A stretch of DNA of 64,000 nt from AP-15 sp963716115 (lineage in GTDB: Bacteria; Pseudomonadota; Alphaproteobacteria; ATCC43930; CGMCC-115725). The notes under the pieces are model-generated. The model was not told where the DNA came from and searched no databases. It saw nothing but the letters and a program-made list of their open reading frames with translations. Below, in pieces: positions 21,038-30,305 of this stretch. The stretch lies in the NCBI GenBank assembly GCA_963716115.1, contig CAVQSZ010000011.1, positions 1-64,000 of the forward strand, in the 5' to 3' direction. The translations under genes were made by a program, and so were the position numbers. Each line of letters starts with the position of its first letter. The stretch's first letter is position 1.

Positions 21038-21691
21038 TCAAGCCGGAGAAACCGGCCAGTGTAGAACGCCGAGCGCGCGCAGGCTGTAGATCACGATCTG
21101 CACGGCCAGCGACGCCTGGAGCACAGCCAGCACCCAACCGATCAGGAAGAACACCCCGGGAGAGACGCGCTCGATAATTGCCTCGGTGTTCCACAATGCG
21201 ATGAGGTTCAGCGCCATCACCGCGAGCAGGAGCGCCGCAACGATTGCGTCATGAGCCAAATCGTGCCGGTTGAGGACAATAACCGCGGCAATGGCTGCAA
21301 TCCCGGGCGCGGTCACCAGAGCCGGAATAGCCAACGGAAAGACGGCAATCGCCGGAGAGGGCGGCGGCGGGCTCGCCTGCGGATCGGCTGGCGCCGGGGC
21401 CGCCGTTGGCGTTTGCATGACGATCCGCAAGGCCTGATAAAACAGAATGATGCCGCCGGCGATCGCGATCGCCGGCTGCGAGACATGCCAGTTTGTCAAA
21501 ACGAACGGCCCGATCAGCGCGACACCGAGGACAATTACGGTCGCGATCGCCACAGACCGCCAAGCCATAGTCCGGCGAAAGGCGGGCTCGGCGGCGTGCG
21601 TCAACCGGGCAAAGGGCGGGATCGCCTTGAGCGGGCCGAGGGTAAGAAAGAACAGAATGGCGATGTCCGCATAATTCAGCTCGAAGCCCAT
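21038..21691 (-). CDS. MarC family integral membrane protein
   Basis: This 217-residue protein has about six membrane helices and MarC/NAAT features: NYADIAILFFLTLGPLKAIP at the start, a duplicated half after a Pro/Ala-rich loop (around residue 95-115), FPLAIPALVTAPGIAAIAAV in the second half, and a final GWVLAVLQASLAVQIVIYS helix. The role of the family is uncertain, with possible transporter activity. The start is ATG 21691; the open frame extends upstream but with unlikely residues. It forms an operon with DUF202. Confidence 0.85.
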   Translation of the reverse strand: MGFELNYADIAILFFLTLGPLKAIPPFARLTHAAEPAFRRTMAWRSVAIATVIVLGVALIGPFVLTNWHVSQPAIAIAGGIILFYQALRIVMQTPTAAPAPADPQASPPPPSPAIAVFPLAIPALVTAPGIAAIAAVIVLNRHDLAHDAIVAALLLAVMALNLIALWNTEAIIERVSPGVFFLIGWVLAVLQASLAVQIVIYSLRALGVLHWPVSPA

Positions 21692-21930
21692 CCGCACTTT
21701 GCCCCCGCGCCTGGTGTCGCCAATCCCGACCTGCGTCTCGCCGGTCGGCCAGAACGACGGCGAGCCGCGCCGTATCCCGGCTGGGATCACGGGATCGGCG
21801 GATCGATTTGAAGCTCATCTTTTATCCCTGTCGTCAAGCCGCGAAAACGACCGGGAACGCCCTGGCTCGTCGTCGACGGGCGATGCGTTTCGGCGCAAAT
21901 GCGGGGCCGGCGCATCCCCGCTCGAAGCGC

Positions 21931-22745
21931 TCAGAACCCGAAGGTGGCGGCGAGGATGGGCCCTTTCATGTGCACGTCGAAGCCCAGCTCGTCGCCGGCC
22001 TGATAGTTGAAGTTGAGGCTGCGGTACCCCAGCCGCAGCGCCAGCGATGGCGTGACGGCGTAGTCGATCGTGCCGATCACCTGCCAATCGACGCGCGCGC
22101 CGACATTGAAGCCGCCGAGATCGGCATAGACCGTCACCCCGAGCCCGTCGCCGATGTCGCGGTGGTAGCGGGCGGCAAGCAATGGATCGGCCCAGCCCGC
22201 GGTGCGCGTCACGCTTGCGGTCGGCAGCAGCCGGCCGTTCAAGGTCAGCTCGTCGAAAACCCCCAGGCGCGAAAGCCGCCGCCCATATCGAGCGCCTGCG
22301 CCGGCTGATCGAGCACGTGGTAGAACAGGATCGCGGTGCCGGTGTTCGCCCTCAGCGCCGCGTTGCCGCCCTGATAGAAGACATTGCGGGTGGTAATGCT
22401 CGTGCCCACCGGGACATGGATCACATCCCCCAGCAGGCTGAACGGCCCGTCGCGGATTTCGGCCGATCCCATGAACGGGACCCCGTCGAGATGCCCGAGG
22501 AGCTGAAAAGCGCCGACGTCGGAATTGACCTCGGGCGCCCGCGGCAGCGGCGTTTTGATCGCCGTGTCGATGCCCGACAGCCACAGATAGGGGGTTACCA
22601 AGACCTGCGGCCCGCTCGCGGCAGGCGCCTGCTGCGCATGGACCGGACGCGCCCACCCCCCGACCGCGGCGACCGCGATGGCGAAGCCGACGAGCAAGAG
22701 GGTTGCGGGGCTGCGGGGTGCTTCCATCGTTGCGTTCGCTTGCAT
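21931..22745 (-). CDS. Outer-membrane beta-barrel protein, one frameshift
   Basis: This is a secreted protein of about 271 residues. It has an N-terminal signal peptide (ATLLLVGFAIAVAAVGGWA, then VHAQQA) and alternating beta strands ending in LAATFGF, with a terminal Phe typical of outer-membrane barrels. The start region reads PQVLVTPYLWLSGIDTAIKT, as in small uncharacterised porin-like proteins of alphaproteobacteria. The chain changes frame near 22255, where a GGGGGTTTT run lacks one base (WGF then FDELTLNGRLL). The length is one base short of a whole number of codons, which agrees with one deletion. A divergent 174-bp gap separates it from the cupin gene. Confidence 0.75.
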
Positions 22746-22919
22746 AGCGCCGACCTGCCGCAATCTAGCCGGAAACCCGGACGCGACGCCATCGCGGAAC
22801 GCCATGCCGGCTGGCGGGACGGAGGCATCCGCGCCCGGGCGTTCCGCGCGCCCGATGCGGTGTGGACACGCCGCTGATTTCGGATACGCTGAGCGCCCGT
22901 CGACACGAGGAAAATCATC

Positions 22920-23294
22920 ATGAAGGTGGTCACGCTTAAAGACATACCCGATGTCCCGGTGGAAGGCGCCGATCGGATCGAAGGGTGGACCGGGCCCGTT
23001 TCCCGGTCGCGCCAGACGATCATTCAGCCTGGGGACTCGACGAACTATAATTGCAGCGTGGTGAACTTCAGCCAGGGCTGCACCACCGGCTGGCACACGC
23101 ATACCTGCGACCAGATCCTGGTCGTGACCTCGGGCGCCGGCATGGTGGCGACCGAGCATGAGCAGCATGAGATCAACGTCGGCGATGTCGTGCACATCAA
23201 GGCCGGCGAGCGGCATTGGCATGGCGCCAAGGCCAACACGACCATGGGCCACATCACGATCACCGCCGTCGGCGGCCAAGCCGCCTGGGGATAG
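22920..23294 (+). CDS. Cupin domain protein
   Basis: This 124-residue single-domain cupin has motif 1 GCTTGWHTHTCDQILVVTSG (two histidines and a glutamine position in the metal site) and motif 2 INVGDVVHIKAGERHWHG. It is probably a metal-binding small enzyme or sensor; the substrate is unknown. The gene is preceded by GAGGAAAATC and the ATG at 22920. It stands alone between the outer-membrane protein and the amidohydrolase. Confidence 0.85.
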   Translation: MKVVTLKDIPDVPVEGADRIEGWTGPVSRSRQTIIQPGDSTNYNCSVVNFSQGCTTGWHTHTCDQILVVTSGAGMVATEHEQHEINVGDVVHIKAGERHWHGAKANTTMGHITITAVGGQAAWG

Positions 23295-23529
23295 CAGGCG
23301 CCGGGCGGATGCGATCCGCCATGTCGGCGCCGCCGGCGCTCGTCCGTCTTTATCGATCCGGCGCGGGGGGCTCGGCGCGGCGGCGCCGGGCGCTCCGACC
23401 GGCCCAACCATAGCGTCTTGTCAACCCCGATCGGCGGCGGTGTCCTTGACGCCGCGCCGGGGGCGCACTAGCGTGCGCAATCGACAGCGCGCCGCAGCTC
23501 AGCCGGCGCCGCGAGGGAGGAGGTCTTAA

Positions 23530-24675
23530 ATGGCGGGATACAAGCTGATTTCGGCGGATTCCCATATCGTCGAGCCGCCGGACATGTACACGGCCCGGAT
23601 CGAGCCCAAATACCGCGACCGCGCCCCCAGGATGGAGCGGCGCAAGACCCCGGCCGGTCGGGAATACGACGCCTGGGTGCTGGGCGGCATGCAGGTCGGC
23701 ACCTTGGGCGCGGTGATGCAGGCCGGGCAGCGCTTCGAGGACCCCTCGCAGATCGATTTCCTCGGCGTCTGGGAGGACGTGCGCAAGGGCGCCTATGAGG
23801 CGCACGCGATGATCGCCGAGAACGAGGAGGACGGCGTGTGGGGCTCGTGCCTGCAGCCGAGCCAGGGCCTGTTCTGGTACCGCGTGCCCGACAGCGAATT
23901 GCTGACCGAGGTCTGCCGCGTCTACAACGACTGGATCACCGATTTCTGCAAGCCCTATCCCGAGCGCCTGAAGGGCATCGCGATGCTGAACGTCGACGAT
24001 GTCGGCGTCGCCGTCAAAGAGCTGGAGCGCAGCAAGAAGCTGGGGCTGGTCGGCGCGTTCATTCCGGTTTCGCCGCTGCCCGACCGCCCCTATCGCGATC
24101 CGATGTACGATCCGCTGTGGGCGGCGGCGCAGGACCACGAGCTGCCGCTCCTGCTGCATATCGCCACCCCGCGCCACGGCATCCCCGGCAACGAGTTCAC
24201 GATGAACGTCAGCGAGATGACCGGCGCCGGCCGCTCCAACACCGACTATTGGGTGCGCTATTCGCTGAGCGCCATGGTGTTCGCCGGCGTGTTCGACCGC
24301 TACCCGCGGCTCAAGGTCGGCTCGGTCGAGCACGAGACCGCGTGGATCCCGCATTGGCTCAAGCAGATGGACTTCACCTATCGCGAGCGGCCGGTCTTCA
24401 CCAAGGGCTGGAAGTCGCGCGAAGGCATGCTGCCGAGCGACTATTGGCATCGCAACATGTTCGTCGAGTTCATGGAGGACGATATCGGCGTCGAGTTTCG
24501 CCGGCATATCGGGGTCGACAACATGCTGTGGGGCAGCGATTTCCCGCACGCCGAATCGACCTGGCCGCAGTCGAAGCAGTTCCTCGACCGCATCTTCGCC
24601 GGCGTCCCCGAGGACGAGCGGCGCAAGATCACCGCCGACAACGCGGTGAAGATGTTCGGCTTCCGTCCGAATTAG
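23530..24675 (+). CDS. Amidohydrolase family 2 (ACMSD-like) protein
   Basis: This 381-residue TIM-barrel metal-dependent hydrolase or decarboxylase starts with the D-x-H metal motif SADSHIVEPPDMY (D10, H12). Later it has LLLHIATPRHG, GSVEHETAWIPHWL and WGSDFPHAESTWP (metal Asp). This pattern marks the aminocarboxymuconate-semialdehyde decarboxylase-related group. A strong ribosome site GAGGGAGGAGG precedes the ATG. The substrate cannot be named. A hairpin of nine base pairs lies 43 bp downstream. Confidence 0.88.
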   Translation: MAGYKLISADSHIVEPPDMYTARIEPKYRDRAPRMERRKTPAGREYDAWVLGGMQVGTLGAVMQAGQRFEDPSQIDFLGVWEDVRKGAYEAHAMIAENEEDGVWGSCLQPSQGLFWYRVPDSELLTEVCRVYNDWITDFCKPYPERLKGIAMLNVDDVGVAVKELERSKKLGLVGAFIPVSPLPDRPYRDPMYDPLWAAAQDHELPLLLHIATPRHGIPGNEFTMNVSEMTGAGRSNTDYWVRYSLSAMVFAGVFDRYPRLKVGSVEHETAWIPHWLKQMDFTYRERPVFTKGWKSREGMLPSDYWHRNMFVEFMEDDIGVEFRRHIGVDNMLWGSDFPHAESTWPQSKQFLDRIFAGVPEDERRKITADNAVKMFGFRPN

Positions 24676-24934
24676 CGCGGTTTCCGATCGAGTTGCGCCG
24701 CGCCACCCCCTCCCACACCCTCCCCCATCAAAGGGGGAGGGCCTGTATCAGCGCTTCTGTTTGTGCTCCCGCCCCCTTGATGGGGCGGGTCGGGGTCGGG
24801 GTGATGCAGCCACCTGCCCTGTCATACCGGTGAAGGCCGGTATCTACGGCAGAAATGGATCCCGGCCTTCGCCGGGAAGACGAGAACCGAGTCAGGCGTC
24901 AGGAAAGCACCACCAGCGCGGGTGTGGGACATTC
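24676..24934. repeat. Intergenic palindromic repeats
   Basis: This 259-bp gap holds no credible gene. At 24718-24741 the arms CCCTCCCCC and GGGGGAGGG form a hairpin with loop ATCAAA, which may act as terminator for the amidohydrolase gene. A related GGGGCGGG/GTCGGGGTCGGGG stretch follows near 24785-24803. The arms ATACCGG and CCGGTAT (about 24824-24843) and CCCGGCC/GCCGGG (about 24863-24880) form two more hairpins of dispersed-repeat type. Confidence 0.6.
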
Positions 24935-25246
24935 ATGTCGGACGGCTTTATTCCCATCGCCAAGGTCGGCGACTTGCCGCCGGGGCAGATGAAATGGGTG
25001 GCGGCGGACGGCGAGCGGCTCGTGCTGGCCAATGTCGACGGCGTCTTTTGCGCATTGCGCGACGTATGCGGGCACAAGAACGCGCCGCTGTCGCGGGGCA
25101 GGCTCGTCGGCGGCCTGATCGAATGCCCGCTGCATTTCGCGCAGTTCGACATGCGCACCGGCAGGCTGGTCAGCGGCCCGGTGTCGACCGACGTGCCGGC
25201 CTACGAGGTGCGGGTCGACGGCGACAGCGTCCTGGTCAGGCGGTAG
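24935..25246 (+). CDS. Rieske [2Fe-2S] ferredoxin
   Basis: This 103-residue Rieske-type electron carrier has the cluster ligands C45 and H47 in DVCGHKNAPLS, and C64 and H67 in ECPLHFAQFD. This is the length of a stand-alone ferredoxin of ring-hydroxylating or nitrite-reductase small-subunit type. No oxygenase large subunit is adjacent, so its partner is unknown. The ATG at 24935 is chosen because the conserved fold starts within ten residues. Confidence 0.9.
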   Translation: MSDGFIPIAKVGDLPPGQMKWVAADGERLVLANVDGVFCALRDVCGHKNAPLSRGRLVGGLIECPLHFAQFDMRTGRLVSGPVSTDVPAYEVRVDGDSVLVRR

Positions 25247-25316
25247 CAATTTCGCCGAGCGAGGATCGGCGGCGAAGCAATCCCGATCCGGCGGCGCGAC
25301 CCGACCGAAACCCGCT

Positions 25317-25853
25317 CTAATCGATCCGTGGGGCGTAGACCCCTTTAAAGGTGACGTCGCAGCCGGCGACGTCGAAGAAGTTGTTGATTTTGCCGCTGAT
25401 CGTGACGACGGGCGTCGACGCGACGATGACCGCCGGGGTCACGGTCAGGCTGTAGGTTCCGGTTCCCTCGAAAAATTTGGCGCGGCCGTTCACCCCAAAG
25501 ATGTCGTCGCTTCCCGAGCCGTGCATTTGGCGCGCCTTGGCCTCGGTGATGTTTTCCAGGGTGAAGGCGCCCCGTACAAAGACGAAGGAGAGAAACGTAT
25601 TGGGGTCGGTGGTCTTGATCTTCGGACGGAATACCGAGACGCTGACGTCGCCCGGAACCGTCCCGCCGACGCCGGCGCATTGCGCGGTCGTCGACGCGGT
25701 GGTCGTGGCGATTCCCTGCCATGCGAGCTGAGTGTCCAAGGCGAGGGCGGCCCCCGGCAGAGACGCCGACGCCAGGGCAGCGCCTCCGGCCGCCATTGTC
25801 GCCCAGCGGAGACGACGCAACAATTTCGCCGCAATGGTCTTTGGCATGCTCAT
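25317..25853 (-). CDS. Secreted hypothetical protein
   Basis: This 178-residue protein has a clear signal peptide (LRRLRWATMAAGGAALASAS, cleavage likely near ALA-LD at about residue 39). The mature part is rich in Thr, Val and Ser, with two cysteines (in TTAQCAGVGG and DVAGCDVTFKG) that could form a disulfide, and ends in short beta-like segments. I recognise no family. It is a single gene facing the Rieske gene, separated from it by 70 bp. Confidence 0.7.
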   Translation of the reverse strand: MSMPKTIAAKLLRRLRWATMAAGGAALASASLPGAALALDTQLAWQGIATTTASTTAQCAGVGGTVPGDVSVSVFRPKIKTTDPNTFLSFVFVRGAFTLENITEAKARQMHGSGSDDIFGVNGRAKFFEGTGTYSLTVTPAVIVASTPVVTISGKINNFFDVAGCDVTFKGVYAPRID

Positions 25854-26068
25854 GCCTCCGCAGATCCGGATCGAGCTGGCGCCGGGCGCGTCCGGCTTTA
25901 TTTTGTGCCGGCCCGATCATTAAGGTTAACGCCGTATTCAAGCTTCGCCGAAGACGAGGATAATAGTCCTGTTCGCGACGCACGGCAAGTCGATTTGCAC
26001 GCACCGAGGGCATGTCATGTCTGAACAATGTAAGTTTACGGCATTCAGCTGTCAGCGCCGCCGTCAGC

Positions 26069-27007
26069 TCACGCCGTCCCTTGCGGCCGGTGGCGCTTGA
26101 CGGCTTCGGGGTTGGTCGAATCGGCGCCCATGTAGACGCCGCGCTCCCATTGGCGTTTCAGCGGGTCGGCGACCTTCAACGCCATGCGGCCGATCGGCTC
26201 GATCTCGATTTCGACGGTCTCGCCGTCCTGCAAGGCGCCGAGCCCCTCGTGGTTGGTGCCGCAGGCGATCAAATCGCCGCTGTTCAAGGTCATCACCGTC
26301 GAGGCGAACTCGATCAGCTCCGGCACGCGGTGCTCCATGTCGTCGGTGTTGTAGTGGTGGCGCAGCTGGCCGTCGTTCCAAAAGCGCACGACCAGATCGT
26401 TGGGCTCGGGGATCTCGTCGGCGGTGGCGATGCAGGGGCCGATCGGCGCGAAGGTGTCGAACGACTTGCCGAGCCAGCTGCCGGCCTTCCAGGTCCGCCG
26501 CCCCTCGCCGCGCGCCGACACGTCAACGAGGCAGGTATAGCCGAAGACGGCGCTGCGCCAATCGGCCTGGGCGACCTTCTTGGCCGGGCCCTTGACGACC
26601 AGCGCCAATTCGGCCTCGTGCATGAAGATCCAGGGCTCGGTCATTTCCGGCAAGACGATCGTGTCGCCCGGCCCGACCACCGCCTCCGGGTTCTTCAGGA
26701 ACATGTTCAACGGCCGCGCCTCACGCTGCGCGTGCTCCCAGTAATTGGCGATGCAGCACAGGATCTTGCCCGGCCGCGGCAAGGGCGGGCGCAGCTGCAC
26801 CTGAGCGAGCGGCGCGGCTTCGCCCCCGGCCGCAAGCCGCTCCAGCGCGGGTTTCAGGCGATCGAACCCGTCGATCAAATTCTGCATCGTCAATTGCGGG
26901 GTGTGCCCGCGCTCGACTACGCCGGCGAGGCTGACGACGCCGCGATCGGTCAGCAGCCCGGGCGCCGGTTCTATTTGTCCGGAAGTCTGGAACAGCACCA
27001 GCTTCAT
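26069..27007 (-). CDS. Fumarylacetoacetate hydrolase family protein
   Basis: This 312-residue protein has the FAH fold that cleaves C-C bonds in 1,3-diketo acids or isomerises them. Visible blocks are KILCCIANYWEHA, the metal motif FMHEAELALVVKGPAKKV (E-x-E), GKSFDTFAPIGPCI and LNSGDLIACGTNHEGLG. It is divergently transcribed from two TauD dioxygenase genes with a 127-bp gap, so a shared regulatory region is likely. It may act downstream of those dioxygenases in one catabolic route, but this is inferred from position. Confidence 0.88.
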   Translation of the reverse strand: MKLVLFQTSGQIEPAPGLLTDRGVVSLAGVVERGHTPQLTMQNLIDGFDRLKPALERLAAGGEAAPLAQVQLRPPLPRPGKILCCIANYWEHAQREARPLNMFLKNPEAVVGPGDTIVLPEMTEPWIFMHEAELALVVKGPAKKVAQADWRSAVFGYTCLVDVSARGEGRRTWKAGSWLGKSFDTFAPIGPCIATADEIPEPNDLVVRFWNDGQLRHHYNTDDMEHRVPELIEFASTVMTLNSGDLIACGTNHEGLGALQDGETVEIEIEPIGRMALKVADPLKRQWERGVYMGADSTNPEAVKRHRPQGTA

Positions 27008-27134
27008 GATTGTCCTCCCCGATCCTGCAACCGAGATTAGCTGCTCCGGCGCATGGCAACCATCGCATTCTCTCGGTTGACATGCGGCAATGCGGCGGTC
27101 GACGCTTCCGCATGGCGTTTGGGAGGAATGAGCG

Positions 27135-27989
27135 ATGGTCGAGATTCGCCGCATGGGGCCGCAGATCGGGGTCGAGGTTACCGGTGTCGATGTCAAGACG
27201 CTCGACGACAAGGGCTTCGCGCCGATCTACCGGGCCTGGCTTGACCACAACATCCTGGTGGTGCGCGACCAGGAGCTCGGCTTGCAGGATTTCCTGCGCT
27301 ACAGCCGGCGTTTCGGGCCGGTCGTGCCGCACCCGTCGAAATCGACGCGCCATCCCGAGATCCCCGAGATCACGATGCTCGGGATCAACAAAGTCGACGC
27401 GCAAGGCAAATTGATCGACGCCATCTATCGGCGCGGCGCCGAGGGCTGGCATACCGACGGCGCCTACAACCAGCAGCCGTTCAAGGCGACCCAGCTCTAC
27501 GCGCTGGCGATCCCGAGCCGCGGCGGCGACACCCTGTTCGCCAACGGCTACGCCGCCTATGACGCCCTGCCCGAGCGGCTGAAGCGGCGGCTCGACGGCG
27601 CGCTCGGCGCCTTTTCCTATGGCGGCCGGCGCGGCGGCTCGCCGCTCCTCGACAAGGAGGACCAGGAGTGGAAGCCGGTCTTCCACAGGGTCATCCGCAC
27701 CCATCCCGAGACCGGGCGCAAATCCTTATATTTCGACCCCGGCAAGATCGTCGACATCCTCGGGGCCGAGCGGGCGGAGAGCGACGCGCTGATCGCCGAG
27801 CTTAAGGGCTGCATGATCCAGCCCGAGGCGGAATACCGGCACAAATGGAGGAAGGGCGACATCGTGATCTGGGACAATCGCTGCTCCTATCACCGGGCCG
27901 CCGGCGACTATCCGCCCGAGGAGGACCGCATCCACTGGCGGGTATCGATCAACGACTACGGGGTCGAAGCCCTGGAAGCGGCGGAGTAA
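27135..27989 (+). CDS. TauD/TfdA family dioxygenase (first copy)
   Basis: This 284-residue Fe(II)/2-oxoglutarate-dependent dioxygenase has the iron triad H106 and D108 in GWHTDGAY and H253 in NRCSYHRAAGDYP. The 2-oxoglutarate-binding arginine is near 269 (IHWRVSI). Members hydroxylate taurine, 2,4-D or other small acids; the substrate here is unknown. It is the first of two tandem paralogues, with the second starting 4 bp after its stop. The start ATG 27135 follows GGGAGGAATGAGCG. Confidence 0.9.
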   Translation: MVEIRRMGPQIGVEVTGVDVKTLDDKGFAPIYRAWLDHNILVVRDQELGLQDFLRYSRRFGPVVPHPSKSTRHPEIPEITMLGINKVDAQGKLIDAIYRRGAEGWHTDGAYNQQPFKATQLYALAIPSRGGDTLFANGYAAYDALPERLKRRLDGALGAFSYGGRRGGSPLLDKEDQEWKPVFHRVIRTHPETGRKSLYFDPGKIVDILGAERAESDALIAELKGCMIQPEAEYRHKWRKGDIVIWDNRCSYHRAAGDYPPEEDRIHWRVSINDYGVEALEAAE

Positions 27990-27993
27990 GGCA

Positions 27994-28884
27994 ATGATCG
28001 AAGTCGTCCCGTTCGAAGCCGGGCTCGGCGCCGAAATTCGCGGCGTCGACATCAGCCGGCCGCTCTGCGCGCAGGACCGCGACGCGATCCGCGCCGCCTG
28101 GCTCGAGCATCTGGTGCTGCGCTTTCGCGAGCAGCCGATGAGCGACGCGCAGCACATGGCCTTCACCCGCCAGTTCGGCGAGCTCGAATTCAACCCCGCG
28201 GCGCTGATCGCCAGGCAATACGGCGTCCAGACGCAGACCGCGGGCCGCCGCGGCGAGATCCCGCCGGAAATTTCGGTCATCTCGAACATCGTCGAGGACG
28301 GCAAGGCGATCGGCGGCCTCGGCGACGGCGAGGCGTTCTGGCACACCGACAGCTCGTTCGTCGATGCGCCGCCGGCGGCGAGCCTGCTGCGCTCGCTCGA
28401 AATCCCGCCGCCGAGCGCGCGCGGCAACGGCGCCACTTATTTCCTGAACATGTACGCCGCCTACGACACATTGCCCGAGGACACCCGGCGGCGCATCGAC
28501 GGCATGACGATGATCCACGCCGCGACGCATTCGAGCGGCGGCAAGGCGCATAAGGGGTTCGAGACGGTCGCCGACCCGAGCAAGGCGCCCGGCGCGCATC
28601 AGCCGATGGTGCGCACCCACCCCGAGACCGCGCGCAAGGCGCTCTTTCTCGGGCGCCGGATCAACGCCTACGTCATCGGGCTGCCGGTGGCGGAGAGCGA
28701 AGCCTTGCTCGACGAGCTGTGGTCGCACGCGACGCAGGAAAAATTCACCTGGCGGCAGGATTGGCGGGTCGGCGACCTGATCTGGTGGGACAATCGCTGC
28801 GCGATGCACCGTCGCGACGCCTTCGACCCGTCGAGCCGCCGGCTGATGCACCGCACCCAGCTCAAGGGCGACCGCCCGGTGTGA
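27994..28884 (+). CDS. TauD/TfdA family dioxygenase (second copy)
   Basis: This 296-residue paralogue of the preceding gene has the iron triad H117 and D119 in FWHTDSSF and H272 in NRCAMHRRDAFDP, and the co-substrate Arg near 287 (LMHRTQL). The two copies are clearly diverged, so they probably act on different substrates or steps, or form a heteromer. They are tightly spaced and surely co-transcribed. An NHL-repeat protein gene converges on the end. Confidence 0.9.
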   Translation: MIEVVPFEAGLGAEIRGVDISRPLCAQDRDAIRAAWLEHLVLRFREQPMSDAQHMAFTRQFGELEFNPAALIARQYGVQTQTAGRRGEIPPEISVISNIVEDGKAIGGLGDGEAFWHTDSSFVDAPPAASLLRSLEIPPPSARGNGATYFLNMYAAYDTLPEDTRRRIDGMTMIHAATHSSGGKAHKGFETVADPSKAPGAHQPMVRTHPETARKALFLGRRINAYVIGLPVAESEALLDELWSHATQEKFTWRQDWRVGDLIWWDNRCAMHRRDAFDPSSRRLMHRTQLKGDRPV

Positions 28885-28969
28885 CCCCGACCGGGCGCCG
28901 CGCGGCGCCCGGCTATTCGCATGCGGCGGTGCAGCATCCGGCCCGGTCGCGCGCCGCGGCAGCGGGCGC

Positions 28970-29843
28970 TCAGCCGGTCCGCACGTACTTGTCGACGCTG
29001 CGGTCCTGGGTCAGGCCGGCGTAGATATCGCCCTTCGAGTCGACGCCGACGCCGTGGACATGGCGGCTCGCCATGCGCGCGAGCACATTTCCCTGTGGAT
29101 CGCGCACGCAGATTTGCGCGGGCTTGCCGCCGTCCTCCTGCTCGGCGATGTAGAAATTGCCGTCCCGGCCGCGAGTGATGTCGTTGGGGCCGCCCATGCC
29201 GGTCCACTGGCCGAGAAAATCACCCTCGGGCGTGAAGATTTGGATGCGCTGGTTCGAACGGTCGGCGACGTAGAGCTTGCCGTCATCGTCGAAGGCGATG
29301 CTGTGCGGCAGGTGGAACTGGCCCTCGCCCTTGCCCGGCGCGCCCCACGACTTGACCAGGCTTCCGTCCTTGGCAAAGCGGTGCACGCGGGCGTTGCGGT
29401 AGCCGTCGGTCACGTAAATATCGCCGTTGGGGTGAGGCATCATCTCGGTCGGATGATTGAACGGCCCCGCCGCGCGCTCCGCCAGCCAGTTGGCGACATG
29501 ACCGGTGTCGGAATGAACGCCGCGCCGGCCGAGCTCCAACAGGGGCTTGCCGTCCAAGGTGAACGACTTTGCGACCGAGTCCGAGCGGTCGGTCGTGTAA
29601 ACTGTGTCGCCGACAATCTTCAGCCCGTGCGGGTCGGTGACCTCGCCGCCGCCCCAGGCGCCCAAATACTTCCCGTCGCGGTCGAAGACGACGACCGGCG
29701 GGATCCTTGCGCTGGAACACGTAGACGCGGTCCTGCGCATCGGCCGCCACCCGGCTGACCAGCCCGAAGGACTGCCCCTCGGGCAATTTGAAGAAATCGC
29801 GGATCAGCTCGTAGGTGTATTCGCCGGCGCCGATCTGTGCCAT
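28970..29843 (-). CDS. NHL-repeat (SMP-30/PAL-like) protein, one frameshift
   Basis: This is a beta-propeller protein of about 290 residues. Repeats such as GPFNHPTEMMPHPNGDIYVT, HLPHSIAFDDDGKLYVADRS and GPNDITRGRDGNFYIAEQ are NHL units, as in peptidyl-alpha-hydroxyglycine lyase-like and virginiamycin-B-lyase-like proteins. The N-terminus (MAQIGAGEYTYELIRDF) is in a different frame. The shift falls near 29705, where a CCC run carries one extra base (QRKDP, then PVVVFDRDGKYLG). Total length is one base more than a multiple of three, which agrees with one insertion. No signal peptide is seen. Confidence 0.78.
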
Positions 29844-30068
29844 GGGTGTCCCTCCTCCCGGAAACGAGTGCCGCGGGGCGGCGTGCGCAGCGCGTTCCGC
29901 CGCCGATCAATTCGTCTCGACAGCTCAAATCGTAGCGCGTCCGATCAAGCCCCGCCACCGCCGCATCGCGGCCCCGCCCTCACGCCCTCGGACACGACAA
30001 TCCCGGCGTTTGCTGCGCCGGGCCGCGATATCGTTTAAGCTCGCCACCAGGGACGGAGACCGACGACA

Positions 30069-30299
30069 ATGGCAGAGCATCCGCGCATCGCGCTCGATCC
30101 CGACGTGCTCGCGGGCAAGCCGGTCATTCGCGGCACGCGGCTCGCGGTCGAATTCGTGATCGGGCTGCTGGCGGACGGCTGGAGCGAGGCGGAGATCATC
30201 GCCAATTATCCGGGCGTCACGCATGAAGACATCCTCTCCTGCCTCGCTTATGCGCGGGATGCGTTGAGCTCGGAAAAGGTGTTCCCGAGCGCGGCGTGA
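30069..30299 (+). CDS. DUF433 domain antitoxin-like protein
   Basis: This 76-residue DUF433 protein shows the family core DPDVLAGKPVIRGTRLAVEF, IIANYPGVTHEDILSCLAYA. It has a winged-helix or RHH-like DNA-binding fold. DUF433 genes commonly precede DUF5615 PIN-like genes as proposed toxin-antitoxin pairs, and that partner starts 6 bp after this stop. The ATG follows GGAGACCGACGACA. Confidence 0.85.
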   Translation: MAEHPRIALDPDVLAGKPVIRGTRLAVEFVIGLLADGWSEAEIIANYPGVTHEDILSCLAYARDALSSEKVFPSAA

Positions 30300-30305
30300 C
30301 ATAAG

